From positions 144,178 through 208,177 of the forward strand of contig NZ_FZOK01000008.1 in assembly GCF_900188245.1 (NCBI RefSeq): DNA of 64,000 bases. Direction: 5' to 3'. The notes below the pieces were generated by a model. That model searched no databases and was not told the origin of the DNA. It was given only the letters and a program-made list of their open reading frames with translations. Source of the DNA: Belliella buryatensis (GTDB lineage: Bacteria; Bacteroidota; Bacteroidia; Cytophagales; Cyclobacteriaceae). The translations under genes and the position numbers were made by a program. This document shows positions 1 through 7,777 of this stretch, one piece after another (position 1 is the stretch's first letter; every line of letters starts with the position of its first letter).

Positions 1-425
1 TGCAAAAATTAGATGGCTCTTTCAAAGTCAAATTGGGAGAAGAGAAGATCAGCAAAAGTTTTAATAAAATCATACCCCTTTCTGTCCCTGAACCTTATGA
101 AGACTTCCTCAAGCTCGAAGATGAAAGTGTACTAGTGAAATTTGATCTTTATCAACTCCTAGAGGGTAATAAAAGGTTGAAAATCAGTAAAACAAATTTC
201 CCTGACAATGTCAGCTTAGTACAAGAGCCAAATCATATCATGATATATTATCTCGTGGATGAGAGAAAGCTTGATGATCTTAAGCAGTTTGAGTTTGAAG
301 CAGTGCTTAACTATAACAATAGAAACAAACAAGATAGTACTATTTCAGTAGTCATAAGCCCAAGGCCTTCTATGCTAGAAGATATGCGAATAGAGCCTGC
401 TATTTTTAGATTGAAATATGAATAA
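1..425 (+). CDS. YbbR-like (CdaR-type) domain protein, C-terminal part
   Basis: The gene enters the window already open; its frame starts at base 3, and about 140 codons are visible before the stop at 423-425. The visible part is rich in alternating beta-strand residues (FDLYQLLEG, LKISKTNFPDNVSLV, ISVVISPRP) and ends RIEPAIFRLKYE. This suits the last extracytoplasmic YbbR repeat of a membrane-anchored protein. In Bacteroidota a YbbR-domain protein commonly precedes coaE, as here. The stop overlaps the coaE start in the 8-base string ATGAATAA, so the two are probably translationally coupled. The family call rests on context plus beta-rich texture, because no catalytic motif exists to test it. 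The N-terminus and any membrane anchor lie outside the window. Confidence 0.62.
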   Translation, partial: QKLDGSFKVKLGEEKISKSFNKIIPLSVPEPYEDFLKLEDESVLVKFDLYQLLEGNKRLKISKTNFPDNVSLVQEPNHIMIYYLVDERKLDDLKQFEFEAVLNYNNRNKQDSTISVVISPRPSMLEDMRIEPAIFRLKYE

Positions 426-1032
426 AAACCGAACACTTCTAGTAGGCATAACTGGAGGAATAGGCTCTGGTAAATCAATTGTTGCCAAAATTTTTTCCAT
501 ACTAAACATTCCTGTTTATTATGCAGATGACCGAGCAAAATGGCTTTTGTCAAATAATGCAGGTTTAAAAACTAAAATAATGGAAGTTTTTGGAGAAAAA
601 TCTTACTTTGATAATGGAGATCTAAATAGGGCTTTTTTAGCCTCCGAAGTTTTTGGGAATATTGAAAAAACTCAACTAATCAATAGCCTAGTACACCCAG
701 TAGTCAAAGTTGACTTTGAAGCATGGGCGGAAGAAAATCAAAAATCCCCCTATGTCCTAAAAGAAGCAGCTCTACTATTTGAAACAGGGTCTGCTGAAGA
801 ACTAGACTTTGTCATCACTGTAAGCAGCCCATTAAGAGTTCGAATTAATAGAATATTGCTAAGAGACCCTCATCGCACTGAATATCAGGTAAATGCAATC
901 ATTGACCAACAATTGCCAGATGAGGAGAAAATCAAAAAGAGTGATTTTGTAGTGAAAAATGTAGACAACAAACTTTTAATCCCACAAGTCTTAGAGATTC
1001 ATCAAAAAATCTTGGATACGCTCAAAAAGTAA
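418..1032 (+). CDS. coaE: Dephospho-CoA kinase
   Basis: Catalyses the last step of coenzyme A synthesis, ATP-dependent phosphorylation of the 3'-hydroxyl of dephospho-CoA, in the cytoplasm. The 204-residue length is normal for the family. A P-loop, GGIGSGKS, lies at residues 13-20. It is followed by the typical YYADDRAK segment (the Asp of the substrate site), the VVKVDFEAW helix and the KEAALLFETG segment that matches the conserved P-L-L-F-E block of CoaE. RINRILLRDPHRTEYQVNAIIDQQ corresponds to the lid region. The ATG is inside the end of the upstream YbbR-like gene, indicating coupled expression. Converges on the next minus-strand gene with a gap of only 3 bases and no visible terminator. 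Confidence 0.95.
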   Translation: MNKNRTLLVGITGGIGSGKSIVAKIFSILNIPVYYADDRAKWLLSNNAGLKTKIMEVFGEKSYFDNGDLNRAFLASEVFGNIEKTQLINSLVHPVVKVDFEAWAEENQKSPYVLKEAALLFETGSAEELDFVITVSSPLRVRINRILLRDPHRTEYQVNAIIDQQLPDEEKIKKSDFVVKNVDNKLLIPQVLEIHQKILDTLKK

Positions 1033-1035
1033 GAA

Positions 1036-1278
1036 TCAAATTGGTATATTAATCTGATCTAGATAGAATTTCATTCTTGTATGTTCTCTATTGAGAAAAT
1101 CTATTTTATCAATTCTGTCTAGCTTGTGATTGTAAAACACTTCCACGTAATCCGAACCCAAGAGATATAAATTGACCTTGTATGAATAGTACCGTATAGC
1201 CACGACAAAAGTACCATCAATATATAACTTTTGAATCTTCTTGTGTAAGGGTAAATTTTTAAAATCCTCTCTACTCAT
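1036..1278 (-). CDS. Small conserved-type protein of unknown function
   Basis: An 80-residue protein without signal peptide or membrane segment. It is rich in Tyr, Leu and charged residues (YYSYKVNLYLLGSDYVEVFYNHKLDRIDKIDFL), which suggests a small alpha/beta cytoplasmic domain. I do not recognise the family. Its start ATG overlaps the stop of the upstream TPR lipoprotein gene in the 8-base string ATGAGTAG, so it is the second cistron of that operon and probably works with it or is co-regulated. Coding reality is supported by the tight overlap and by the compact fit between the TPR gene and the convergent coaE. Confidence 0.6.
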   Translation of the reverse strand: MSREDFKNLPLHKKIQKLYIDGTFVVAIRYYSYKVNLYLLGSDYVEVFYNHKLDRIDKIDFLNREHTRMKFYLDQINIPI

Positions 1279-2245
1279 TCTTCAACTTTGATAATTCCAT
1301 TTCCGATGCAATATACCCAAATGCAGACCAATATCCAGTATTGATCACATTTTGAAATATTGATTGCGCCATAGTAGTATCACCTTTTGATAAATAAAAA
1401 TTTCCCAAACCGTACCCTTGTGTCACATATTGCAACTTTTGGTCACTTGCTTGAGTGTCTACATTGAGTAGCTTCTCAGGCTGATACTCTCCTTTGTACA
1501 TCAATAGTCTTTTGAAATAGGCATCATTCTCTATGATCTCCAAATCAGAACTCACTTGACTAAGTAGATCTTTAGCCTCTACATTTCTTCCCAACTTTTG
1601 TAATGTCATGTAATACCAATCTAATGTGGCGATTTTTAAATCATCATTGACGGATACCTCCATGCAATTTTTATAAGCTTCAAGTGCTTCATCCCATTCT
1701 CCCTTAAGGAAATGAGCCAAACCTAAGTGATACCAAACATTAAATTGCACATTGGAAAGTGGTATATTTAATTTATTAGGCATACCGTCTTGCTCTATCT
1801 GAATCGGAGCTCCACGCATTAGGTCAGCAGCATTTTGAAAATCTTTGATAGCTTCATCCAGCTTCCTGATAGAAATATACCTATGACCCCTATGTCTCAA
1901 AGGTTCAAAAGCTTCTGGAAACTCATTAACGGCTTTTGTAAAAGTTCTGATTGCTAGGTCGTACCGACTTAAATAAGCCTCTCTTCTCCCTATCCAAATT
2001 AAGTTTTCCAAAGTTGGGTCTTCCATATATTGCTTCTCGGCCTCTTGGAGATTTTTAATTTGCATTGACTGACTTGAAGAATCAATTTTAGTAAAAAGAG
2101 AATCTCCTAATAAGCTAATCGATTGAAATACTTCCTCATTTGGAATGATAATATTATTAGTCGATCTCTTCTTATCTACAATTTTTGTATCACAAGCCGA
2201 GAAAACGACCAAAAGTGCCATAAAAAAACTCCAATAATTTTTCAT
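1271..2245 (-). CDS. TPR-repeat lipoprotein
   Basis: A 324-residue exported lipoprotein. The N-terminus MKNYWSFFMALLVVFSAC is a type II signal with the lipobox Cys at residue 18. Several tetratricopeptide-like helical hairpins follow: LIWIGRREAYLSRYDLAIRTF, FEPLRHRGHRYISIRKLDEAIKDF, VWYHLGLAHFLKGEWDEALEAY and ATLDWYYMTLQKLGRNVEAKDLL. TPR scaffolds mediate protein-protein contacts; no enzymatic motif is seen. It probably sits on the periplasmic side of the outer membrane. First gene of a two-gene minus-strand unit with the small protein at 1036-1278, and divergent from the NlpC/P60 lipoprotein at 2329. The specific role is unknown. Confidence 0.8.
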   Translation of the reverse strand: MKNYWSFFMALLVVFSACDTKIVDKKRSTNNIIIPNEEVFQSISLLGDSLFTKIDSSSQSMQIKNLQEAEKQYMEDPTLENLIWIGRREAYLSRYDLAIRTFTKAVNEFPEAFEPLRHRGHRYISIRKLDEAIKDFQNAADLMRGAPIQIEQDGMPNKLNIPLSNVQFNVWYHLGLAHFLKGEWDEALEAYKNCMEVSVNDDLKIATLDWYYMTLQKLGRNVEAKDLLSQVSSDLEIIENDAYFKRLLMYKGEYQPEKLLNVDTQASDQKLQYVTQGYGLGNFYLSKGDTTMAQSIFQNVINTGYWSAFGYIASEMELSKLKNE

Positions 2246-2273
2246 AATGATTCGGTTTCTTATCCGTTAAAAC

Positions 2274-2304
2274 TTTGAATCTATTTTGTAGGTACGTATT
2301 ATTG
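2274..2304 (+). promoter_or_regulatory. Putative Bacteroidota-type promoter for NlpC/P60 gene
   Basis: TTTG at 2274-2277, a 19-base spacer, and TATTATTG at 2297-2304 (consensus TAnnTTTG, one mismatch). The expected transcription start near 2311 lies downstream of the longest possible start codon of the NlpC/P60 frame (2275) and upstream of the ATG at 2329. It therefore supports the shorter start. Confidence 0.42.
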
Positions 2305-2328
2305 AATTTAATTTATTCTATCCAATTA

Positions 2329-2823
2329 ATGAATACCAAGTCAAAAAAAATTTCCACTTTCAGCTTATTTTATACTTTTATTTTACTAGCACTAAGTATT
2401 CAATTATCTTCTTGCTCCTCCACCAAAAAAATCAGGAAACAAAATATCAGCCAAGTGGTCAATACTGCAAAGACTTACCGTGGCACCCCTTATCGTTATG
2501 GTGGAACAACAAGATCTGGCATTGATTGCTCGGCACTGATTTACCATTCTTTTGCGAGTGTAGGCGTGACTATGCCTAGGACATCAGAAGAGCAAAGTAA
2601 AATCGGTAAAAAAGTATCAGAAAGAAATCTTGAAAAAGGTGATGTGGTATTTTTTGCTACTGGAAAAAGAAAACGACAGGTAACACATGCTGGCATAGTC
2701 ACAGAGACTACAAAAGGTCAGGTATGGTTTATCCATTCTTCTACCTCTCTTGGCGTCACTGAGGACAATCTCAATAACAATTACTGGTCTAAAGCATACT
2801 TATTTGGCAGAAGAGTCTTTTAA
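2329..2823 (+). CDS. NlpC/P60 family lipoprotein (peptidoglycan endopeptidase)
   Basis: A 164-residue cell-wall hydrolase that probably cleaves the D-gamma-glutamyl-diamino acid bond in peptide stems. From the chosen ATG the protein has a signal sequence ending in LSSC (lipobox Cys 29), hence an outer-membrane lipoprotein. The NlpC/P60 domain follows: TAKTYRGTPYRYGGTTRSGIDCSALI carries the catalytic Cys, MPRTSEEQ the substrate-binding loop, and KGDVVFFATG and THAGIVTE the catalytic His. The shorter start is preferred over an in-frame ATG at 2275 because the lipoprotein signal then sits at the N-terminus and a promoter-like element lies between the two. It is similar in size to E. coli Spr/MepS. 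Confidence 0.9.
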   Translation: MNTKSKKISTFSLFYTFILLALSIQLSSCSSTKKIRKQNISQVVNTAKTYRGTPYRYGGTTRSGIDCSALIYHSFASVGVTMPRTSEEQSKIGKKVSERNLEKGDVVFFATGKRKRQVTHAGIVTETTKGQVWFIHSSTSLGVTEDNLNNNYWSKAYLFGRRVF

Positions 2824-2935
2824 GCAGTAAAAATACAAACTACCATATAAAACAATGCTCCTATCATCATTTTTGACTGAGTTCAAATACTTTGTATAAA
2901 AAGGCAACAAATCCAGATTTAATTTCCAAACATCC

Positions 2936-2965
2936 TTTGGTATTAAGCTTTTATAATTAATTTTG
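2936..2965 (+). promoter_or_regulatory. Promoter of atpD
   Basis: TTTG at 2936-2939, an 18-base spacer and a perfect TAnnTTTG element (TAATTTTG) at 2958-2965. This is the primary sigma factor signature of Bacteroidota. It predicts transcription from about 2972 and a short leader of about 40 bases before the atpD ATG at 3014. Confidence 0.58.
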
Positions 2966-2980
2966 CATCCGAATTGATAA

Positions 2981-4516
<1,536 letters not shown>

Positions 4517-4612
4517 GTGACTAGAAATCAGTTATTAGTTATCAGTTTTTGTCAAATAATTTTACAAATTACTATTAACCCAATAACTATTCACTCAATA
4601 ACTTAAACAAAG

Positions 4613-4858
4613 ATGCAACTAGAGATTGTAACACCGGACAAAAAAGTATTTCAGGGAGAAGTCTCTGAAGCAAGCTTCCCGGGAGCAAACGGAGCTTTTC
4701 AGGTATTGAATAATCACGCACCTATCGTATCAGCTTTGGCTAAAGGGGTTGTTTCTTTTACAACCAAAGAAGGCAAAGAAACTTTGATCATCGATGGAGG
4801 GGTAGTCGAAGTAAAAGACAATACCATAGTGGTACTCGCTGAAAAGGTTCTGTCATAA
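4613..4858 (+). CDS. atpC: F1Fo ATP synthase subunit epsilon (short form)
   Basis: Central-stalk subunit. The 81 residues cover the N-terminal beta-sandwich only: MQLEIVTPDKKVFQGEVSEASFPGANGAFQVLNNHAPIVSALAKGVV is diagnostic. The usual C-terminal helical hairpin (about 50 further residues), which in other bacteria inhibits ATP hydrolysis, is absent. The gene ends cleanly in a stop followed by a strong terminator, so this is a natural short form and not a truncation. Short epsilon subunits are known in Bacteroidota. Co-transcribed with atpD. Confidence 0.96.
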   Translation: MQLEIVTPDKKVFQGEVSEASFPGANGAFQVLNNHAPIVSALAKGVVSFTTKEGKETLIIDGGVVEVKDNTIVVLAEKVLS

Positions 4859-4884
4859 GTGTAAACGAAAACCCTTAATAATAT

Positions 4885-4918
4885 AAAAGCCTGGCACAAG
4901 TCAGGCTTTTTATTTTTT
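4885..4918 (+). terminator. Intrinsic terminator after atpDC
   Basis: Perfect 9-bp stem AAAAGCCTG (4885-4893) and CAGGCTTTT (4902-4910) with an 8-base loop, followed by a T-rich run to 4918. It closes the atpD-atpC unit. Confidence 0.88.
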
Positions 4919-5018
4919 GTAGGATATCATCAATCTAAACGTCATTTAGAGCAAATAATTTCCAATTTAGACAATAAAATAGTTTGATAATATGTCATTA
5001 TTATAATTTTTCTTATTG

Positions 5019-5026
5019 TAATTTTG
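5019..5026 (+). promoter_or_regulatory. Putative -7 element before WaaE-type glycosyltransferase
   Basis: TAATTTTG is a perfect match to TAnnTTTG. No convincing TTTG sits at the usual distance upstream, so the call is tentative. The predicted start near 5033 would give a leader of about 100 bases to the ATG at 5135. Confidence 0.35.
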
Positions 5027-5134
5027 TGATAGTCAAAGAAAGCATCAAGTTCAATTTTTTCAAGTTTGCCTAAATCTTTTGACCAAAAAAGTACAGAAGT
5101 AGCGTATATCACAAATCATACAACTACAAGTAAA

Positions 5135-5977
5135 ATGTTTCAAATCAGTGGTCTCGTCATTACGTATAACGAGGAAAAAAACATAGCCAAATGCATAGAA
5201 TCACTTTCATTGGTCTGCGATGAAATCATCATCATTGACTCCTACAGCAGAGACAAAACCAAAGAAATTGCTCTTTCATTCGGTGCCAAAGTGGTCGAAC
5301 AATCTTTTCTTGGGGATGGACAGCAGCGAATATTTGGACTGCAGTATTGCAAAAATGAGTGGATACTGAATCTCGATGCGGACGAGAGACTAGATGTGGA
5401 CAGCTATGAATTCATCAAATCTCAGCAATATCTTAGCCTTCCATATGATGCTTACAATTTCCGAAGGAAAAACCATTTTAGAGACCAAAGAATAGATTTC
5501 GCAGGCTGGTATCCTTCCTATACCTGCAGATTCTTTAATCAAAAAACAGCAAAACCAGCCACTGCCAAAGTTCATCAGTCGGTAGTAGCTCAAAACATGA
5601 AAAGAACAAACCTCCATTTAATCCATTATGGTTGGGATAGTTTTTATCAAATCATTTCCAAGTATAACCAATATACCAACTGGCAGGCAGAGGAATATGT
5701 TGAGCAAAACAAACGTGTTTTTTCAATAAGCCCAATCCTTCATGGAGCATATTCCTTCTTCCGATGCTATTTTCTTAAAAAAGGTATATTCAATGGAATA
5801 GATGGTCTCACATTTTCATTGATGCAGGCATTTTTCTCTTATATGAAGTATGCCAAATATCTAAAACTAAAAAAGGAACAATCAAAAACTGATGCCTATT
5901 CTAATTCAGAACTCAATGGTAACCTTCAAATCCCGAATATATTTTCGACAACTAGGATTCTCAAACCAAACATTTGA
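5135..5977 (+). CDS. Family 2 glycosyltransferase, WaaE/KdtX-like
   Basis: A 280-residue cytoplasmic GT-A glycosyltransferase, probably adding a sugar to lipopolysaccharide core or a related envelope glycan. The N-terminus FQISGLVITYNEEKNIAKCIESL is the start of the nucleotide-sugar fold. DEIIIIDSYSRDKTKEIA and LNLDADERLD (DxD-type metal motif) follow, then GWYPSYTCRFFNQ and HLIHYGWDS, typical of the WaaE/KdtX subgroup. A longer frame starting at a TTG at 5066 adds 23 residues with no homology to the fold. The ATG immediately before the first beta-strand is preferred. The acceptor sugar cannot be determined. Monocistronic, between atpC and rpsU. Confidence 0.85.
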   Translation: MFQISGLVITYNEEKNIAKCIESLSLVCDEIIIIDSYSRDKTKEIALSFGAKVVEQSFLGDGQQRIFGLQYCKNEWILNLDADERLDVDSYEFIKSQQYLSLPYDAYNFRRKNHFRDQRIDFAGWYPSYTCRFFNQKTAKPATAKVHQSVVAQNMKRTNLHLIHYGWDSFYQIISKYNQYTNWQAEEYVEQNKRVFSISPILHGAYSFFRCYFLKKGIFNGIDGLTFSLMQAFFSYMKYAKYLKLKKEQSKTDAYSNSELNGNLQIPNIFSTTRILKPNI

Positions 5978-5995
5978 AGATTTTCTTCAACATCA

Positions 5996-6027
5996 TTTAG
6001 ATAACACAATTATATTCCCTACATTTG
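5996..6027 (+). promoter_or_regulatory. Promoter of rpsU
   Basis: TTTA at 5996-5999, a 20-base spacer and perfect TACATTTG (TAnnTTTG) at 6020-6027. The predicted start near 6034 places the transcript 5' end almost exactly at the Shine-Dalgarno sequence, giving a leader of roughly 19 bases. Confidence 0.55.
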
Positions 6028-6034
6028 CAACCCT

Positions 6035-6045
6035 GAAAGGAGGTG
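6035..6045 (+). promoter_or_regulatory. Exceptionally strong Shine-Dalgarno site of rpsU
   Basis: GAAAGGAGGTG is complementary over 11 bases to the standard 16S rRNA 3' tail, with 7 bases to the ATG at 6053. No comparable site was noticed in front of other genes here. In Bacteroidota the anti-SD is normally occluded by ribosomal proteins including bS21, the product of this gene. A strong SD on rpsU therefore fits the published idea of bS21 autoregulation, in which ribosomes lacking bS21 can read it. Confidence 0.85.
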
Positions 6046-6052
6046 TATACAT

Positions 6053-6247
6053 ATGATCATAGTCAACGTAAAAGAAAACGAATCTATCGAGAAAGCGCTT
6101 AAGCGTTTCAAAAAGAAGTTTGATAAAACTGGAGCTGTAAGAGAGCTTAGAGCTAGACAACACTTTGTAAAACCTTCTGTAAAGAATAGGGAGCAGAGAA
6201 TCAAAGCTGCCTACAAGCAGAGACTTCAGACAGAAGAAGCAAAATAA
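6053..6247 (+). CDS. rpsU: 30S ribosomal protein bS21
   Basis: 64 residues, the usual size. MIIVNVKENESIEKALKRFKKKF followed by a basic arginine/lysine-rich helix (RELRARQHFVKPSVKNREQRIKAAYKQR) is diagnostic for bS21. It sits on the small-subunit platform near the 3' end of 16S rRNA and in Bacteroidota contributes to sequestering the anti-Shine-Dalgarno sequence. It is preceded by its own promoter and a perfect SD and followed by a strong terminator, so it is a self-contained unit. The order rpsU, XerC-like recombinase, hpf is a familiar Bacteroidota arrangement. Confidence 0.97.
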   Translation: MIIVNVKENESIEKALKRFKKKFDKTGAVRELRARQHFVKPSVKNREQRIKAAYKQRLQTEEAK

Positions 6248-6288
6248 TTTAATTATTGTTTGCTATCTTTTTGAGATACATTCTAATG

Positions 6289-6320
6289 GCGCATCTACCG
6301 AAAGTGGATGCGCTTTTTTT
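6289..6320 (+). terminator. Intrinsic terminator after rpsU
   Basis: Stem GCGCATCTAC (6289-6298) pairs with GTGGATGCGC (6304-6313), one G-T pair, loop CGAAA, followed by seven T (6314-6320). Confidence 0.9.
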
Positions 6321-6369
6321 ATTACTCTTTTTTTTAAGCAAATCAAATCCTCTCAATTAAAATATTTAA

Positions 6370-6390
6370 GGTGTAGTTACAAACTACACC
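6370..6390. other. Perfect inverted repeat upstream of the tyrosine recombinase
   Basis: GGTGTAGTT (6370-6378) and AACTACACC (6382-6390) form a perfect 9-bp inverted repeat with a 3-base centre. It lies between the rpsU terminator and the recombinase ATG at 6477. No T-run follows, so it is not a standard terminator. It could be an operator for a dimeric regulator or an RNA hairpin in the leader. The rest of 6321-6476 shows nothing recognisable. Confidence 0.45.
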
Positions 6391-6476
6391 CAGACTAAGC
6401 CCTCCCACATTATTTCAATCCATTTCTATCATATCTCATTTAAAACAATTAACTTAATGTAGTAGAATTACCATAG

Positions 6477-7361
6477 ATGATAGACTCCTTTATCAATTTT
6501 CTTGAGCATGAAAAAAGGGCAAGCAAGCATACCGTACTCGCTTACCAAAAAGATCTTGAGCAATTTCAAGAGTTTTGTAATATTTCATTTGAAAAAGAAG
6601 ATATTACACAAGCAGACCATGCTGAAATCAGGGCTTGGATTATTGACTTGGTTGAGCAAGGTCTCAACCCCAACTCGGTTAATCGTAAAATCGCTACTTT
6701 GAGATCCTTTTATAAATTTTTGATGCGATCTGGAGAAATCACAAAGGATCCTACCTATAAGATTAAAGCCCTCAAAACCCCAAAAAGATTGCCAGAGTTT
6801 GTCCAAGAAGAGTCCATAGAAAAAATCTTAGAAGCAGATGTATACGCACCAGACTTCGAAGGGCAAAGAGATCGAATGGTTATGGAGTTTCTCTACCTGA
6901 CAGGTGTCAGATTAAGTGAACTAATATCCTTAAAGTGGAAAGATATCAACCTACACGAAGACAGCGTCAGAGTACTCGGAAAAAGAAAAAAACAAAGAAT
7001 AATACCACTAACAAATACCTTAAAAAAGAATATAATTTCGTATAAAAAAGTATTTGAAGAAACATTTTCATTTGTAGACCAGAGTGACTATTTTATCGTT
7101 AGAAAAGATAGAAGCCAGGCATACCCTATGAAGATTTACCGCATAGTCAGACATTATTTAGATCTTTTTGCTCAAACTTCGAAAAGAAGCCCACATCTAT
7201 TAAGGCATACCTTTGCTACACATCTGCTCAATAAAGGAGCGGATCTCAACGCTGTAAAAGACCTATTGGGCCATGCTAGCTTAGCTGCTACACAAGTATA
7301 TACTCACAATTCTATGGAAAAACTTAAGGCTGTGTTTGATCAAGCACATCCTAAAGCTTAA
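6477..7361 (+). CDS. Tyrosine recombinase XerC/XerD family
   Basis: 294 residues, the canonical Xer length. The N-terminal SAM-like core-binding domain spans about 1-95 (FINFLEHEKRASKHTVLAYQKDLEQF). The catalytic domain contains R145 (TGVRLSEL), K169 in the beta-hairpin, H240 and R243 (SPHLLRHTFATHLL), H266 (LLGHASLAATQVYTH) and nucleophile Y275, so the catalytic set is complete. It probably resolves chromosome dimers at dif with a partner recombinase. Chromosomal context (next to rpsU and hpf) suggests the housekeeping enzyme and not an integrase. XerC versus XerD cannot be decided from the sequence alone. Confidence 0.92.
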   Translation: MIDSFINFLEHEKRASKHTVLAYQKDLEQFQEFCNISFEKEDITQADHAEIRAWIIDLVEQGLNPNSVNRKIATLRSFYKFLMRSGEITKDPTYKIKALKTPKRLPEFVQEESIEKILEADVYAPDFEGQRDRMVMEFLYLTGVRLSELISLKWKDINLHEDSVRVLGKRKKQRIIPLTNTLKKNIISYKKVFEETFSFVDQSDYFIVRKDRSQAYPMKIYRIVRHYLDLFAQTSKRSPHLLRHTFATHLLNKGADLNAVKDLLGHASLAATQVYTHNSMEKLKAVFDQAHPKA

Positions 7362-7390
7362 TATAAGTTCAACTTTAAACAAATACCGTT

Positions 7391-7696
7391 ATGAAACTTC
7401 AAATGCATTCCATCCATTTCGATGCTGATTCTAAGCTTACAGACTTCATCCAGAGAAAAGCTGACAAGCTTGACACTTTCTATGATCGAATTATTGACGG
7501 TGAGGTTTTTATGAGACTAGATAAGAACGAAAAGAATGAAAATAAAATTATTGAAATCAAGATGAATGTGCCTGGTAAGCAACTTTTCGCTAAACATCAA
7601 AGTGACTCCTTCGAAGCTGCTGCAGATGAAGCCGTAGAAGCGCTAAGAAGACAGATTAAAAAGTATAAAGAAAAAGTAGTACTTGCCAATCAATGA
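7391..7696 (+). CDS. hpf: Ribosome hibernation promoting factor, short form
   Basis: 101 residues matching the HPF/RaiA N-terminal domain (MKLQMHSIHFDADSKLTDFIQRKADKLDTFYDRI and EVFMRLDKNEKNENKIIEIKMNVPGKQLFAKHQSDSFEAAADEAVEALRRQIKKYKEK). It binds the 30S decoding region in stationary phase and blocks tRNA and mRNA. The C-terminal dimerisation domain of long HPF is absent, so 100S formation would need another factor. Follows the recombinase gene by 29 bases with no terminator between, so probably co-transcribed, and is followed by a terminator. Confidence 0.93.
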   Translation: MKLQMHSIHFDADSKLTDFIQRKADKLDTFYDRIIDGEVFMRLDKNEKNENKIIEIKMNVPGKQLFAKHQSDSFEAAADEAVEALRRQIKKYKEKVVLANQ

Positions 7697-7719
7697 TAAA
7701 CCCTAACAGCTAATTTTAT

Positions 7720-7751
7720 GGCCTTCTTTCATCGGAAGGCCTTCTTTTTTT
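7720..7751 (+). terminator. Intrinsic terminator after hpf
   Basis: Stem GGCCTTC (7720-7726) and GAAGGCC (7735-7741) with an 8-base loop, followed by TTCTTTTTTT. Confidence 0.85.
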
Positions 7752-7777
7752 GCATATTTGTAGTCTGAATCTAGCAT

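Noticed and set aside
5066..5134. TTG-initiated extension of the WaaE-type glycosyltransferase
   Set aside because: The 23 added residues have no fold relation and the ATG at 5135 abuts the first beta-strand of the GT-A domain.
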